DNA from: Bizionia sp. M204
GTDB taxonomy: Bacteria; Bacteroidota; Bacteroidia; Flavobacteriales; Flavobacteriaceae
Assembly (NCBI RefSeq): GCF_023205095.1
Contig: NZ_CP046242.1
Coordinates: forward strand, 3,027,001 to 3,091,000
Length of the DNA: 64,000 nucleotides
Direction: 5' to 3'
Below the pieces are notes generated by a model. That model was given only the letters and a program-made list of their open reading frames with translations, searched no databases and was not told where the DNA came from. Positions 9,448 through 17,175 of this stretch are shown here, one piece after another; position 1 is the stretch's first letter, and the number at the start of each line of letters is the position of its first letter. The translations under genes were made by a program, and so were the position numbers.

Positions 9448-9945
9448 TTATTTGGATGTTATACTTTGTTTTTCTTCATCTGTAAACACGGCAGATTGTA
9501 AAATAAAATCTTTAATATGGTTCTTTAAATTTTTCGAGGAAATGTACTGATATTGTTTTAATATAAACTGCTTATCTTCTACTATAGCATCTTTATATTT
9601 TAAAATTTTGGGTGTGTTCTCTTGAATTCCTAATCTTACAAATCGCGGTTCAATATTGTTGGGTTCAGTTTCAATGGCATATTCTATATAGCCTACACCT
9701 TCTATAAAACCATCTTTTTTGTCTTTTAGGGTTTTTGCACTTCTAGCTTTTAAAGCTATGGCCGCACCTTTATATGCTACTAAAGCCATAGCGTCTGTTT
9801 TAGAAACTGATTGCATGGCCGTATAAAACGCATCTACAAGTTCTTGACTTTGAGCCGCTTCTTTATAAGATTGACGTACCTGATTTAACTCTAACGTTTG
9901 TACGTTAAAAACGAGCAGGACAAAACTTATAAGTATGAATTTCAT
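9448..9945 (-). CDS. Small exported helical protein, unknown function
   Basis: A 165-residue protein with an N-terminal hydrophobic signal (MKFILISFVLLVFNVQTLE) and a mostly helical, Ala-rich body (about residues 40-110) that could form TPR-like hairpins (KDGFIEGVGYIEYAIETEPNN). It sits between the FabZ-like dehydratase (6 bp upstream) and the secreted protein at 8783 (11 bp downstream). No enzyme motif was seen. Its position resembles that of small conserved proteins in other flexirubin clusters. Confidence 0.55.
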   Translation of the reverse strand: MKFILISFVLLVFNVQTLELNQVRQSYKEAAQSQELVDAFYTAMQSVSKTDAMALVAYKGAAIALKARSAKTLKDKKDGFIEGVGYIEYAIETEPNNIEPRFVRLGIQENTPKILKYKDAIVEDKQFILKQYQYISSKNLKNHIKDFILQSAVFTDEEKQSITSK

Positions 9946-9951
9946 AGGTAC

Positions 9952-10317
9952 CTATATTACGTTGTATGACGTAGTCAATTTTAATGCCACAGTATCGTTA
10001 AACTTGGTAATATTTTTAACGCGAAATCCTGTTTTGGTATCTTCAAAATCCAGAGTAAGTTCTAAATCTGGTGTTTTAAATGGATTAATAATCGCCATAA
10101 ATTTCACATTACTAGCGGATTCCATAAAGAGTTTTTTTGAAAGAACTTCTTCTGACAGCTCTTTAATAATCTGCATCATACAGACACCAGGCGTTACAGG
10201 ATTCCCAGGAAAATGGCCTTTAAAAACATCATGTTCTTTATTGATAGTAATGTTAGCAATAGCCTTGCCTTCCGTGGATTCCAATGAGTTAACTTTATAA
10301 AAATCTTTTAGTAACAT
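9952..10317 (-). CDS. FabZ-like 3-hydroxyacyl-ACP dehydratase
   Basis: A 121-residue hotdog-fold protein. The motif GHFPGNPVTPGV (His35) is the catalytic helix signature of FabZ/ApeI-type dehydratases, which remove water from 3-hydroxyacyl-ACP to give the trans-2-enoyl product. In polyene synthesis this step, without an enoyl reductase, creates each new double bond. It is one of three hotdog proteins in the cluster and the only one with the full HFPG motif, so it is the best candidate for the working dehydratase. It starts 8 bp downstream of the beta-barrel gene. Confidence 0.85.
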   Translation of the reverse strand: MLLKDFYKVNSLESTEGKAIANITINKEHDVFKGHFPGNPVTPGVCMMQIIKELSEEVLSKKLFMESASNVKFMAIINPFKTPDLELTLDFEDTKTGFRVKNITKFNDTVALKLTTSYNVI

Positions 10318-10325
10318 GGGTTTTA

Positions 10326-10970
10326 TTAAAATTTAAATTTATAATAAACACTTAATTGAAATACGGAATTTAGCTTATTATTGCCGTTATAATAGTAGTC
10401 ATTTTCATTTCCAAAAGTATAATCGTTGTCATAATAATTATTGTTATAAAAATCATCGCGTACATCAACAAACCCTTGTTTGTAGCGAGCCTCTAAACCT
10501 AAGCCCATTGGGAATTCGTAACCAATACCTGCAAAAAAAGCAATATCTATTGGAATAATGTCGCCATTGGTGTTATCGGACACATTAATTTCTAAACTAG
10601 GTCCGACTAAAAAATGCAAGCCAACATCTGGAATAAAAAAGAATTTATTTGAGATGGCAGCACCAATATAGTGAATGCTCACATCATTTCCAGAATATCT
10701 ATAAATTTCACCATCATAAGGATTACTGATTGTAAAGTTGTCACGGCCAAAGCCTTGGTTGGAATAGGATGCTTCTATCTGCAATTCATAAATTTTTGGA
10801 AAATGAATGTTTAAAAACACTGCACCTTGAAAGCCTACTTTTCTTGTGGAATTATCAATGTTAGTAACGGTTGCGGCATTAAGTCCAGCTTTAAAACCAG
10901 GACGGACTTGTACTTGAGCAAAAACTGCTGAAGTAAAAATTAAGCAAATGATTAATGATAGTTTTTTCAT
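10326..10970 (-). CDS. PorT-like outer-membrane beta-barrel protein
   Basis: A 214-residue protein with a signal peptide (MKKLSLIICLIFTSAVFAQ) followed by RPGFKAGLNAATVTN, the usual start of PorT-type eight-strand barrels (outer membrane protein beta-barrel domain). The body has alternating aromatic and polar strands and ends in VYYKFKF, a typical C-terminal outer-membrane strand. An unusual Asn/Tyr/Asp-rich loop lies at about residues 172-200. Its ATG overlaps the lipoprotein stop by 4 bases (ATGA). It may anchor or help expose the pigment at the outer membrane, by inference from context. Confidence 0.75.
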   Translation of the reverse strand: MKKLSLIICLIFTSAVFAQVQVRPGFKAGLNAATVTNIDNSTRKVGFQGAVFLNIHFPKIYELQIEASYSNQGFGRDNFTISNPYDGEIYRYSGNDVSIHYIGAAISNKFFFIPDVGLHFLVGPSLEINVSDNTNGDIIPIDIAFFAGIGYEFPMGLGLEARYKQGFVDVRDDFYNNNYYDNDYTFGNENDYYYNGNNKLNSVFQLSVYYKFKF

Positions 10971-11575
10971 TTGGAAATTGATTTGAGGTTAATTTCTAGT
11001 TTAATATTATGATGTTTAATAGTAATTTGGTTTGCAATATTATTACTTATATCTGTAAACAAAAAGTGAACTTTCTCTTTTTGATAACCCGTTCGAATTA
11101 TTTGATTTAGGTGTTCGGAAACGTAATAGAAGTGTTTTTTACCCAAAATAGCCGTTTGATAAATGTGAATCGTATCCTTTATGAAACTTTTAGAAACCAA
11201 ATTTTGCTCTTGAACCAAAGCTTTAAAGTCGGTTTTTAAAAGATTTATTAGTAGTTTTTTATTGAGCTCATCCAAAATATAATTAACCTTGAACTCCGTT
11301 TCGGTTATGGAGAAGTCGAATAATTTTGCACCCATTTCTGTTGTAAAAACGATTCGATGATTACTGTCTTCAATCTTTTTAATAATTAATAAACCACCAA
11401 AACTATTGTCGTAAACCTGAATACTGGCCTTGTAAACGTAGTCTTGATTGGCATCAGAGAAATACGGATTGGTTATAAATTGCTTCTTTACTTCCTGTTC
11501 TGTTAATTGGTTCTTCTTACTATAAGACCCGCAGCTTAATATTAGAAAGCAACAACTAATGATTAAATAACGCAT
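10967..11575 (-). CDS. Lipoprotein of the pigment operon, DUF3261/LolB-like in role
   Basis: A 202-residue lipoprotein: signal sequence with lipobox FLILSCG (Cys15). The middle (FGGLLIIKKIEDSNHRIVF...GAKLFDFSI) resembles the beta-rich fold of lipoproteins that accompany LolA-like carriers in aryl-polyene clusters (DUF3261). This match is to the pattern and position, not a confirmed family hit. It overlaps the LolA C-terminal frame by 20 bases and the barrel gene by 4, which supports a LolA, lipoprotein and barrel envelope module. Confidence 0.55.
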   Translation of the reverse strand: MRYLIISCCFLILSCGSYSKKNQLTEQEVKKQFITNPYFSDANQDYVYKASIQVYDNSFGGLLIIKKIEDSNHRIVFTTEMGAKLFDFSITETEFKVNYILDELNKKLLINLLKTDFKALVQEQNLVSKSFIKDTIHIYQTAILGKKHFYYVSEHLNQIIRTGYQKEKVHFLFTDISNNIANQITIKHHNIKLEINLKSISK

Positions 11576-11858
11576 CAGAAACCGGGTTGTTTAATACTTT
11601 ATTACTGAAAACAATTTTGGTGTAATCGCCAGACGGTTCCACCATTTTCACAATTTCAACATCACCTTGTGCATTAAAGGTTAATTGAAATACTTCAATA
11701 AATGAAGCCGATTTTTTGTCCTTCGGCTTAAAATAAACGAGGCTGTTGTTTCCAGATTTATAGTATTCTATATGGAATTCTTCTGCATCAAACATATCGC
11801 CTTTTATACTGTTAATAATGAGACTATTCAGTTGTTTAAAAAGTTTGCTTGAACTCAT
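11556..11858 (-). CDS. lolA: LolA-like carrier protein, C-terminal half (out of frame)
   Basis: A 100-residue open frame starting MSSSKLFKQLNSLIINSIKGDMF. It matches the second half of periplasmic LolA: strands with an SASFIEVFQLTF segment and a terminal NPVSDALFNH. It has no signal peptide of its own, so alone it would stay in the cytoplasm. Its ATG overlaps the stop of the N-terminal half (ATGA), so coupled translation could make it as a separate chain. Joined to the N-terminal part across an A9 tract it gives about 209 residues, the usual LolA length. See the finding on the frameshift. Confidence 0.7.
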   Translation of the reverse strand: MSSSKLFKQLNSLIINSIKGDMFDAEEFHIEYYKSGNNSLVYFKPKDKKSASFIEVFQLTFNAQGDVEIVKMVEPSGDYTKIVFSNKVLNNPVSDALFNH

Positions 11859-12175
11859 GTCAATATCACTTTTTTTTTGCCTTCATCATTAATATATAGC
11901 TTGTTATCTTTAAAGATAACAGAATAAACAAAGGGGTCGGTATAAGACCATTTTACCAAATTTGGCGCTTTAAAATGCAGGTTACCTTTGGTAATAATAT
12001 CATTAGATAAAAAATCCATGTGTTTGTACTGCGTAAAGGCACTTGTAATGGTTTTTGTGGTTTTGGCTTGCTGTTTAACCACGCTTTTTAAGGCATCTGC
12101 CTCTGCTGAATTCATGGGTTTTTGTGCTTGTAAATTCAGAATAAAGAAGAAGCACAGTATAGAGATATTACGCAT
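11855..12175 (-). CDS. lolA: LolA-like carrier protein, N-terminal half (frameshifted)
   Basis: A 106-residue frame from the ATG at 12175 (MRNISILCFFFILNLQAQ, signal peptide), chosen because it overlaps the upstream stop by 8 bases (ATGCGTAA); the longer frame to 12274 is mere read-through of the deacetylase region. The sequence KGNLHFKAPNLVKWSYTDP is the conserved LolA core, where the protein forms its open beta-sheet for acyl chains. The frame runs through nine A residues (minus strand, 11878-11870) and then reaches VILT and TGA. One extra A, or two fewer, would continue into SDIDMSSSKLF, the expected LolA sequence. It may be a sequencing error, a true pseudogene, a split gene, or slippage-dependent. 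Confidence 0.7.
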   Translation of the reverse strand: MRNISILCFFFILNLQAQKPMNSAEADALKSVVKQQAKTTKTITSAFTQYKHMDFLSNDIITKGNLHFKAPNLVKWSYTDPFVYSVIFKDNKLYINDEGKKKVILT

Positions 12176-12944
12176 AAGCTTGGGTGTTGAATAAGGTATC
12201 AATCGTAACGGATTGAAAATTATTATCACGTAAAAATAACAATAACTGTTCCAAAACCCTAACAGATTTATCACTCGTGTCGTGTAAAAGAATTACATCG
12301 CCAGGTTTAAGGTTTTTAATGGTACGTTTTAGTATCTGTTCTTCAGATAGATTAGTGGTATCTAATGAGCGTTTATTCCAACCAATCGTGGTTAAATGCA
12401 AGTTTTGAACTGCACGACCAATACGTGGGTTGGTTACCCCAAATGCCGGACGGTATAATTTGGGACTTAAACCGCTATATTGCTTAATAATACGATTTGT
12501 TTTTTCCAATTCCGCTTGAACCTTCTTCGTTTTAAAAAAGCCAAAATTATTGGCATGAGAATAGGTGTGATTCCCAATGGTATGACCTTCCGCTATAATT
12601 TGTTTAAAAAGATCCGGATGATTTTCAATATGTTTTCCAATACAGAAAAATGTGGCTTTAGCTTGATATGAATTTAGAAGGGCTAAAACTTGAGGCGTAA
12701 ACACTAGGTTTGGTCCATCGTCAAAGGTGATGGCTATGTGGTTTTTAGTAGCGTTTTTATTCGCATTTAAAATTTTAATATAGTAGTTCCAACCAACTAA
12801 TCCCGAGCCCAAAGCTGTAAGTATAAACCAAATAATAAAAAGTAAAACAAACCACCAAATACTTATGGGATTTATCAGAAAAATAACTAATAAACCTATA
12901 AAAATAACACTGGTTGTTATTGTTACTGATTTAAAATTTAGCAT
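12168..12944 (-). CDS. Polysaccharide deacetylase (NodB-type) family protein
   Basis: A 258-residue protein with two hydrophobic segments at about 8-28 and 30-50 anchoring it to the membrane, then a NodB domain. Visible motifs are TFDDGPN (motif 1, catalytic and metal Asp), HTYSHANN (motif 2, metal His), RPAFG (motif 3) and ILLHD (motif 5). Members remove acetyl or other N/O-linked groups from glycans. Homologues occur in flexirubin-type clusters, where the substrate is unknown. It overlaps both neighbours (7 bases with the chain-length factor, 8 with lolA), so it belongs to the same transcript. Confidence 0.85.
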   Translation of the reverse strand: MLNFKSVTITTSVIFIGLLVIFLINPISIWWFVLLFIIWFILTALGSGLVGWNYYIKILNANKNATKNHIAITFDDGPNLVFTPQVLALLNSYQAKATFFCIGKHIENHPDLFKQIIAEGHTIGNHTYSHANNFGFFKTKKVQAELEKTNRIIKQYSGLSPKLYRPAFGVTNPRIGRAVQNLHLTTIGWNKRSLDTTNLSEEQILKRTIKNLKPGDVILLHDTSDKSVRVLEQLLLFLRDNNFQSVTIDTLFNTQAYA

Positions 12945-14002
12945 TGACGAAGTAAGGTGAAACTATGGTTTTCTCCACGATACTGGTTATATAAAAGTAT
13001 GGTTTTATAATGAGAAGGGGTAATCGTATTCATCTGAAAAGCTTCAGGAACGGTTTGTGTTTTTAAAATATGAGCTCCTAAAAGTAGCCCAAACGAAGAA
13101 GCTGTGTTAAATTCCCCAATCCAAGGTTTGTAAGCTAGTTGCTGTGTGTTTTGAAAATCACCTCGTGTTAATGTTTCGTAGTAAGAATCAAAATCAACAT
13201 CACCATTATTCCCCAAAATAAGGGTGTCTATTTCTGATGGATTTAAGTTGTTTGCTTTTAAAAATTCGCGCGCCTTTTCGGCTACGGAGTGCAATGGCAA
13301 GGTATTAAAGGTTTGTAAGTCTTTAACGATGGCTAAAGAAGAATCTTGCTTTTCATTGGAAACTACAAAAAAGTTAGCGCCTTCACTATAAATAGCACCT
13401 TTAGTTTTGGTGTCTACTATTTGTGAACTTTCAACAGGTACTTCTTTTATGTGTTTTATGAGTTTGTTAAGTGAAATGGTATAATCGCCTATTTCGTCAA
13501 CACCACCAATTAAAATATGTTTGGCTTCATTTAATTCCAACTGTAATTTGGCATCTAATAGCGCAGACTCAAAGGAGTTGCTCCCATGCACATAGGTAAA
13601 ATTATAGCCCTTACATTGAATTTCCAAAGCAATTTGTCCACCAACGGTATTATGTGTAGATTGAATAAAAGGTGTTGGTGTTAAGTACTGTTCGTTATCA
13701 TCAATTATGGCACTTAAAAACTTTTCCGAATCGCGTAAACAGCCCATTCCTGTTCCCGTAATAATGGCGTCAACATTATCCAAATGTGCTCTTTTTAAAG
13801 CTAATTTGGAGGCTATAATACTCATTTTAATTCCTTTTGCCATGCGTCTGGCTGCAGCAGGCGGAATAAAATCTTTATAATTCGGATTTATAGCAGGAAA
13901 AGTTGTGGCATTATATGAAATGATGTCTTTTAGAAAATCAGCTTCATCTGTCGTATTTTGCGCCGAAACGGAACCAAAACTATTTATGTATACGTTTTTC
14001 AT
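12938..14002 (-). CDS. Ketosynthase-like chain-length factor (no catalytic triad)
   Basis: A 354-residue thiolase-fold protein. Where a KAS II enzyme has its nucleophile Cys the sequence is YVHGSNSFESALL. The first catalytic His region reads LGNNGD instead of AHGT, and the second reads IGEFNTASSFG instead of GHT, so all three catalytic residues appear lost. This, with its place directly after an intact KS (stop/start overlap TAATG at 14002), marks it as the chain-length-factor partner of a KS heterodimer, as in aryl-polyene systems. I chose the ATG at 14002 over the track-style extension to 14035 for that coupling. Confidence 0.85.
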   Translation of the reverse strand: MKNVYINSFGSVSAQNTTDEADFLKDIISYNATTFPAINPNYKDFIPPAAARRMAKGIKMSIIASKLALKRAHLDNVDAIITGTGMGCLRDSEKFLSAIIDDNEQYLTPTPFIQSTHNTVGGQIALEIQCKGYNFTYVHGSNSFESALLDAKLQLELNEAKHILIGGVDEIGDYTISLNKLIKHIKEVPVESSQIVDTKTKGAIYSEGANFFVVSNEKQDSSLAIVKDLQTFNTLPLHSVAEKAREFLKANNLNPSEIDTLILGNNGDVDFDSYYETLTRGDFQNTQQLAYKPWIGEFNTASSFGLLLGAHILKTQTVPEAFQMNTITPSHYKTILLYNQYRGENHSFTLLRQC

Positions 14003-15204
14003 TAGGCGTCTTTTGAAAATATTACAGTTGAACAATTTCCTCCAAATCCAAACGAGTTGGACATAACCGATTTAAGTGGTTTTTCTTTTAGCGCTAATTC
14101 AGGGGTTATTGAGAATTCCTGCATTTGCGTTTTAAAGTTCAAATTTGGAAAAATAATATTATGCTGAAGTGCCAAAATAGAATACACTGCTTCAATAGCA
14201 CCAGCAGCAGCTAATGTATGTCCTGTATAAGCTTTTGTGGAACTGAATTTGGGTGTTTTATCACCGAAAACACGAATAATAGCACGACCTTCAGATAAAT
14301 CGTTATTTCCCGTTGCTGTTCCATGTGCATTGATATAATCAATATCCTCTGGTTTAAAATTGGCAACTTCTAACGCTTTCTCCATAGCTATGGTAGCACC
14401 ATCACCATTTTCAGAAGATGCTGTTTGATGATACGCGTCATTAGCATTTCCATATCCTTTTACATACCCCAAAACCGGTTTGTTTTCGGCGGCTACAACG
14501 GCATCTGATTCTAACACTAAATAAGCAGCAGCTTCACCTAAATTTAAACCTTTACGGTTGTCATCAAAAGGTGTGTTGTAGGTATCCGATAAAATCATGA
14601 GTGTTTTAAAACCGTTGATTGTAAATTTAGACATACAGTCTGAACCACCCACAACCACACGATCCAGTTTGCCTGCTTTGATTAAGCGGGCGCCGAGCAT
14701 AATAGCATTGGCAGCCGATGAACACGCTGTACTGATTGTGGTTACCAAGCTTTCTTCAATACCCAGTTGCTGGGCAATTTTTTGAGTAGAGTCGCCTGCA
14801 TTATGACCCGCAATATATTTTTGTTTGCTTTTATCTTCAAAATACTGATAATAGTATTTTTCAGTCATATCCATTCCGCCAACACTGGTAGCTGATATTA
14901 AACCAGTTTTATAGGCGGTAATATCTGTTATACCAGCATGCGTAACAGCTTCTTTGGCAGCAACAGCTCCTAAAAATGCGGTTCTGGAATAATTATTATC
15001 AGGTGGTAAATTTAAAAGGGATTCCAACTCTTGATTGGTGTACGCAATTTCACCAACCATAATATCATTTTTATGAATGGTATCAATTTTAGAAATACGC
15101 GAAATGCCCTTATTTTCATTGATAAGTGCGTTATAATTTTCAGCTACATTGTTTCCAATGGCAGAAATTATTCCCATTCCTGTAATTGCAATACCTTGAC
15201 TCAT
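14002..15204 (-). CDS. Beta-ketoacyl-ACP synthase II-type (KS partner of chain-length factor)
   Basis: A 400-residue FabF-like ketosynthase. The catalytic Cys161 lies in TISTACSSAANA, the first His in INAHGTATGNND (about 296) and the second in AYTGHTLAAAG (about 330). It would condense malonyl-ACP with the growing aryl-polyene chain. The next gene is a catalytically empty homologue, so the two probably form a KS-CLF heterodimer that does the iterative elongation. The ACP gene lies 26 bp upstream. Confidence 0.9.
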   Translation of the reverse strand: MSQGIAITGMGIISAIGNNVAENYNALINENKGISRISKIDTIHKNDIMVGEIAYTNQELESLLNLPPDNNYSRTAFLGAVAAKEAVTHAGITDITAYKTGLISATSVGGMDMTEKYYYQYFEDKSKQKYIAGHNAGDSTQKIAQQLGIEESLVTTISTACSSAANAIMLGARLIKAGKLDRVVVGGSDCMSKFTINGFKTLMILSDTYNTPFDDNRKGLNLGEAAAYLVLESDAVVAAENKPVLGYVKGYGNANDAYHQTASSENGDGATIAMEKALEVANFKPEDIDYINAHGTATGNNDLSEGRAIIRVFGDKTPKFSSTKAYTGHTLAAAGAIEAVYSILALQHNIIFPNLNFKTQMQEFSITPELALKEKPLKSVMSNSFGFGGNCSTVIFSKDA

Positions 15205-15230
15205 AGAAATATTAGTTTATAACTAAAATA

Positions 15231-15488
15231 TTATTTTGAACGGTTTTCCGTAATGTATGTAGCCATGGTATTTACCGATTCAAAAATGTGACGACCTTCC
15301 TTTGGATCTGTTAATTTAATACCATAGTTTTTATCTAACATGACAATTAATTCTAATGCATCTATAGAATCCAAACCGAGTCCATCTCCAAAAAGCATAT
15401 CGTCATCTCCAATATCAGCAACTGTCATATCTTCAAGATTTAACTGTTCAATAATGTTTTCTTTCAATTCTTGTTTTAGTGCCTCCAT
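15231..15488 (-). CDS. Acyl carrier protein
   Basis: An 85-residue acyl carrier protein. The phosphopantetheine-accepting Ser41 is in LGLDSIDALELI, followed by the usual acidic helix II. It sits between the half-length KS-like gene (1 bp upstream) and the KS/CLF pair, so it most likely carries the polyene chain. The cluster has a second ACP at 26017-26259, next to the dar genes. Separate ACPs for the polyene and resorcinol branches are known in related pathways. Confidence 0.92.
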   Translation of the reverse strand: MEALKQELKENIIEQLNLEDMTVADIGDDDMLFGDGLGLDSIDALELIVMLDKNYGIKLTDPKEGRHIFESVNTMATYITENRSK

Positions 15489-15489
15489 A

Positions 15490-16107
15490 TTATGTGTTGT
15501 ATAAGGTTATTATCTCTTTTTTATTATGTGCTGTTTTCCCATTTTTGGCTACCAAATATAAGAAAGCTTCGTAGTGGTTTTTATCAAAATTCACCCAACC
15601 GCAAAGCACTTGATCGGCTTTTTTCATATCCAATAAACTATTGGAGTAACTAGCTAAATGTTCAGCATTTAAGCTGTCAAAGATAAAAAAACTATTTTCA
15701 GAAAACAGCTTATATTTAATACTTATCTCTCCAATACAAATGTTTGGTAATGTGTAAACAAATACAGCAGGACTTGGAAAATAATCACTGGTGTTTTGAA
15801 TGGCTTCCTGATGCATACGGTCGGTATCCAAACTGGCTGCCTTATTGGAAAAAACGACCGCTATATTGTGTTCCTTTTCAGGATTTAAATTTTCGTTTTT
15901 AAGAAGGGTATCAGCTGCTAAAAAAGCCAACTTACTTAAATTATCCATCTTAAAAAACTTGGGGTATTTGGTGTCTAAAGCTTTGTAAGCATTTTTTATA
16001 AAATCGGGAAACAATTCTGAATTATCATGAAATACCTCATGCCCATTAAGTGAAACCTTTTGGTTCTTAATATGGCAATAGGATGTTATGTGATAATTAG
16101 TTGTCAT
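15490..16107 (-). CDS. Half-length ketosynthase-like protein
   Basis: A 205-residue protein that resembles only the N-terminal half of a KS fold: HNIAVVFSNKAASLDTD (the core strand and loop before the active-site helix), FPSPAVFVYTLPNICIGEISI, and FFIFDSLNAEHL where the nucleophile elbow should be. There is no Cys at that point and no C-terminal half with the His residues. Similar short KS-like proteins recur in flexirubin-type clusters, so it is probably not a simple truncation. A structural or chain-length role is inferred. It is 1 bp from the ACP and 3 bp from the methyltransferase gene. Confidence 0.7.
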   Translation of the reverse strand: MTTNYHITSYCHIKNQKVSLNGHEVFHDNSELFPDFIKNAYKALDTKYPKFFKMDNLSKLAFLAADTLLKNENLNPEKEHNIAVVFSNKAASLDTDRMHQEAIQNTSDYFPSPAVFVYTLPNICIGEISIKYKLFSENSFFIFDSLNAEHLASYSNSLLDMKKADQVLCGWVNFDKNHYEAFLYLVAKNGKTAHNKKEIITLYNT

Positions 16108-16110
16108 AAA

Positions 16111-17172
16111 TTATTTTTTCTTACAAGCAAAAATAGTGTGATATTCTCCAACAGCACGATCTTCAATTAATTTTAAGCCCGCTTGGTCTATCAACTTCAT
16201 TAATACGGTGGACGGGTACATTTTACTGTTTCCATTTGCCATTACGGTAAAGTAGAGTGATGTAGCTTCTAAAATAAATTTAGCATTATCAAAACGCTGT
16301 CTGTCTGTAAACGTTTCCATAATAAGCACTTCACCATCGTCATTCACCGCTGCGACGCAGGCTTTTAATATCACGAGAATTTCATCTTCTGAAAAACAAT
16401 CTAAAAACTGACTCATCCAAATGGCATCAGCGCCAACTGGTAATTGCGGGTTTTCAGATAACCAATCTATTTCATGATGTGTTACGCGATCTTTAAACCC
16501 GGCTAGTTCTACGTTTTTTAGTGCAATTTGTAATTGACCTGGTAAATCAATCATTTTAATAGAAACAGAATCTGAATACTTACTTCCACTAATGGCAAAT
16601 TTCCCCGTGTTAGCACCAACATCATAAATCGTTTTTGGGTTGTTTCTAAAAACAAATTCTAATGCTTCCTGAAATACTTCGTCAGAATAATGATGATCAA
16701 ATTCAAACCAAGCCTTTTGAATATCAGGTCTTAAAACTGAAAGTCCCTGATAAATTGTTTCCCAATCGCCTAATTCTTTTAATCCTGCTGGTTTTCCAGT
16801 TTCTATGGCTTCGGTTAGGTGAAATAACCCTTTATAACATACATCTTGAGTGAAATTGATATTGACATCAACGGTTCTGTCAAAAGCTAAAAAGTATCCT
16901 GTTGTGGTTAATTCAAACTGATTATTTTCATCCTTATTAACAATATTATAGCTTTCTGCAATTTCAAGTAGAACGCCAATGCCATAGTTGCTTATTTTTA
17001 GCTCTTTTGCAATATTTTCTAAAGAAATACCACCTTTTTTACGATATTGAAATATAAGGTCAAAGATTCCAAGTTTTCTTAAAGCTACAACGGCTTGAAA
17101 TACAAATGGTGCAAATGCAATTTTTTCAGCTTCTTGAACAGCATCAATGGCTCTGATAGGCTTTTTGGTCAT
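16111..17172 (-). CDS. SAM-dependent methyltransferase (O-methyltransferase type)
   Basis: A 353-residue class I methyltransferase. An N-terminal winged-helix-like dimerisation region (about 20-110: FQAVVALRKLGIFDLI...ISLENIAKELKISNYGIGVLLEIA) precedes the Rossmann domain with DVGANTGKFA (motif I, about 190), IDLPGQL and WMSQFLDCFSEDE. This layout matches plant- and polyketide-type O-methyltransferases (also C-methyltransferases in polyene pathways). Likely substrate: the aryl ring of the starter or product. It is tightly packed in the operon (3 bp from both neighbours). Confidence 0.8.
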   Translation of the reverse strand: MTKKPIRAIDAVQEAEKIAFAPFVFQAVVALRKLGIFDLIFQYRKKGGISLENIAKELKISNYGIGVLLEIAESYNIVNKDENNQFELTTTGYFLAFDRTVDVNINFTQDVCYKGLFHLTEAIETGKPAGLKELGDWETIYQGLSVLRPDIQKAWFEFDHHYSDEVFQEALEFVFRNNPKTIYDVGANTGKFAISGSKYSDSVSIKMIDLPGQLQIALKNVELAGFKDRVTHHEIDWLSENPQLPVGADAIWMSQFLDCFSEDEILVILKACVAAVNDDGEVLIMETFTDRQRFDNAKFILEATSLYFTVMANGNSKMYPSTVLMKLIDQAGLKLIEDRAVGEYHTIFACKKK

Positions 17173-17175
17173 AGT

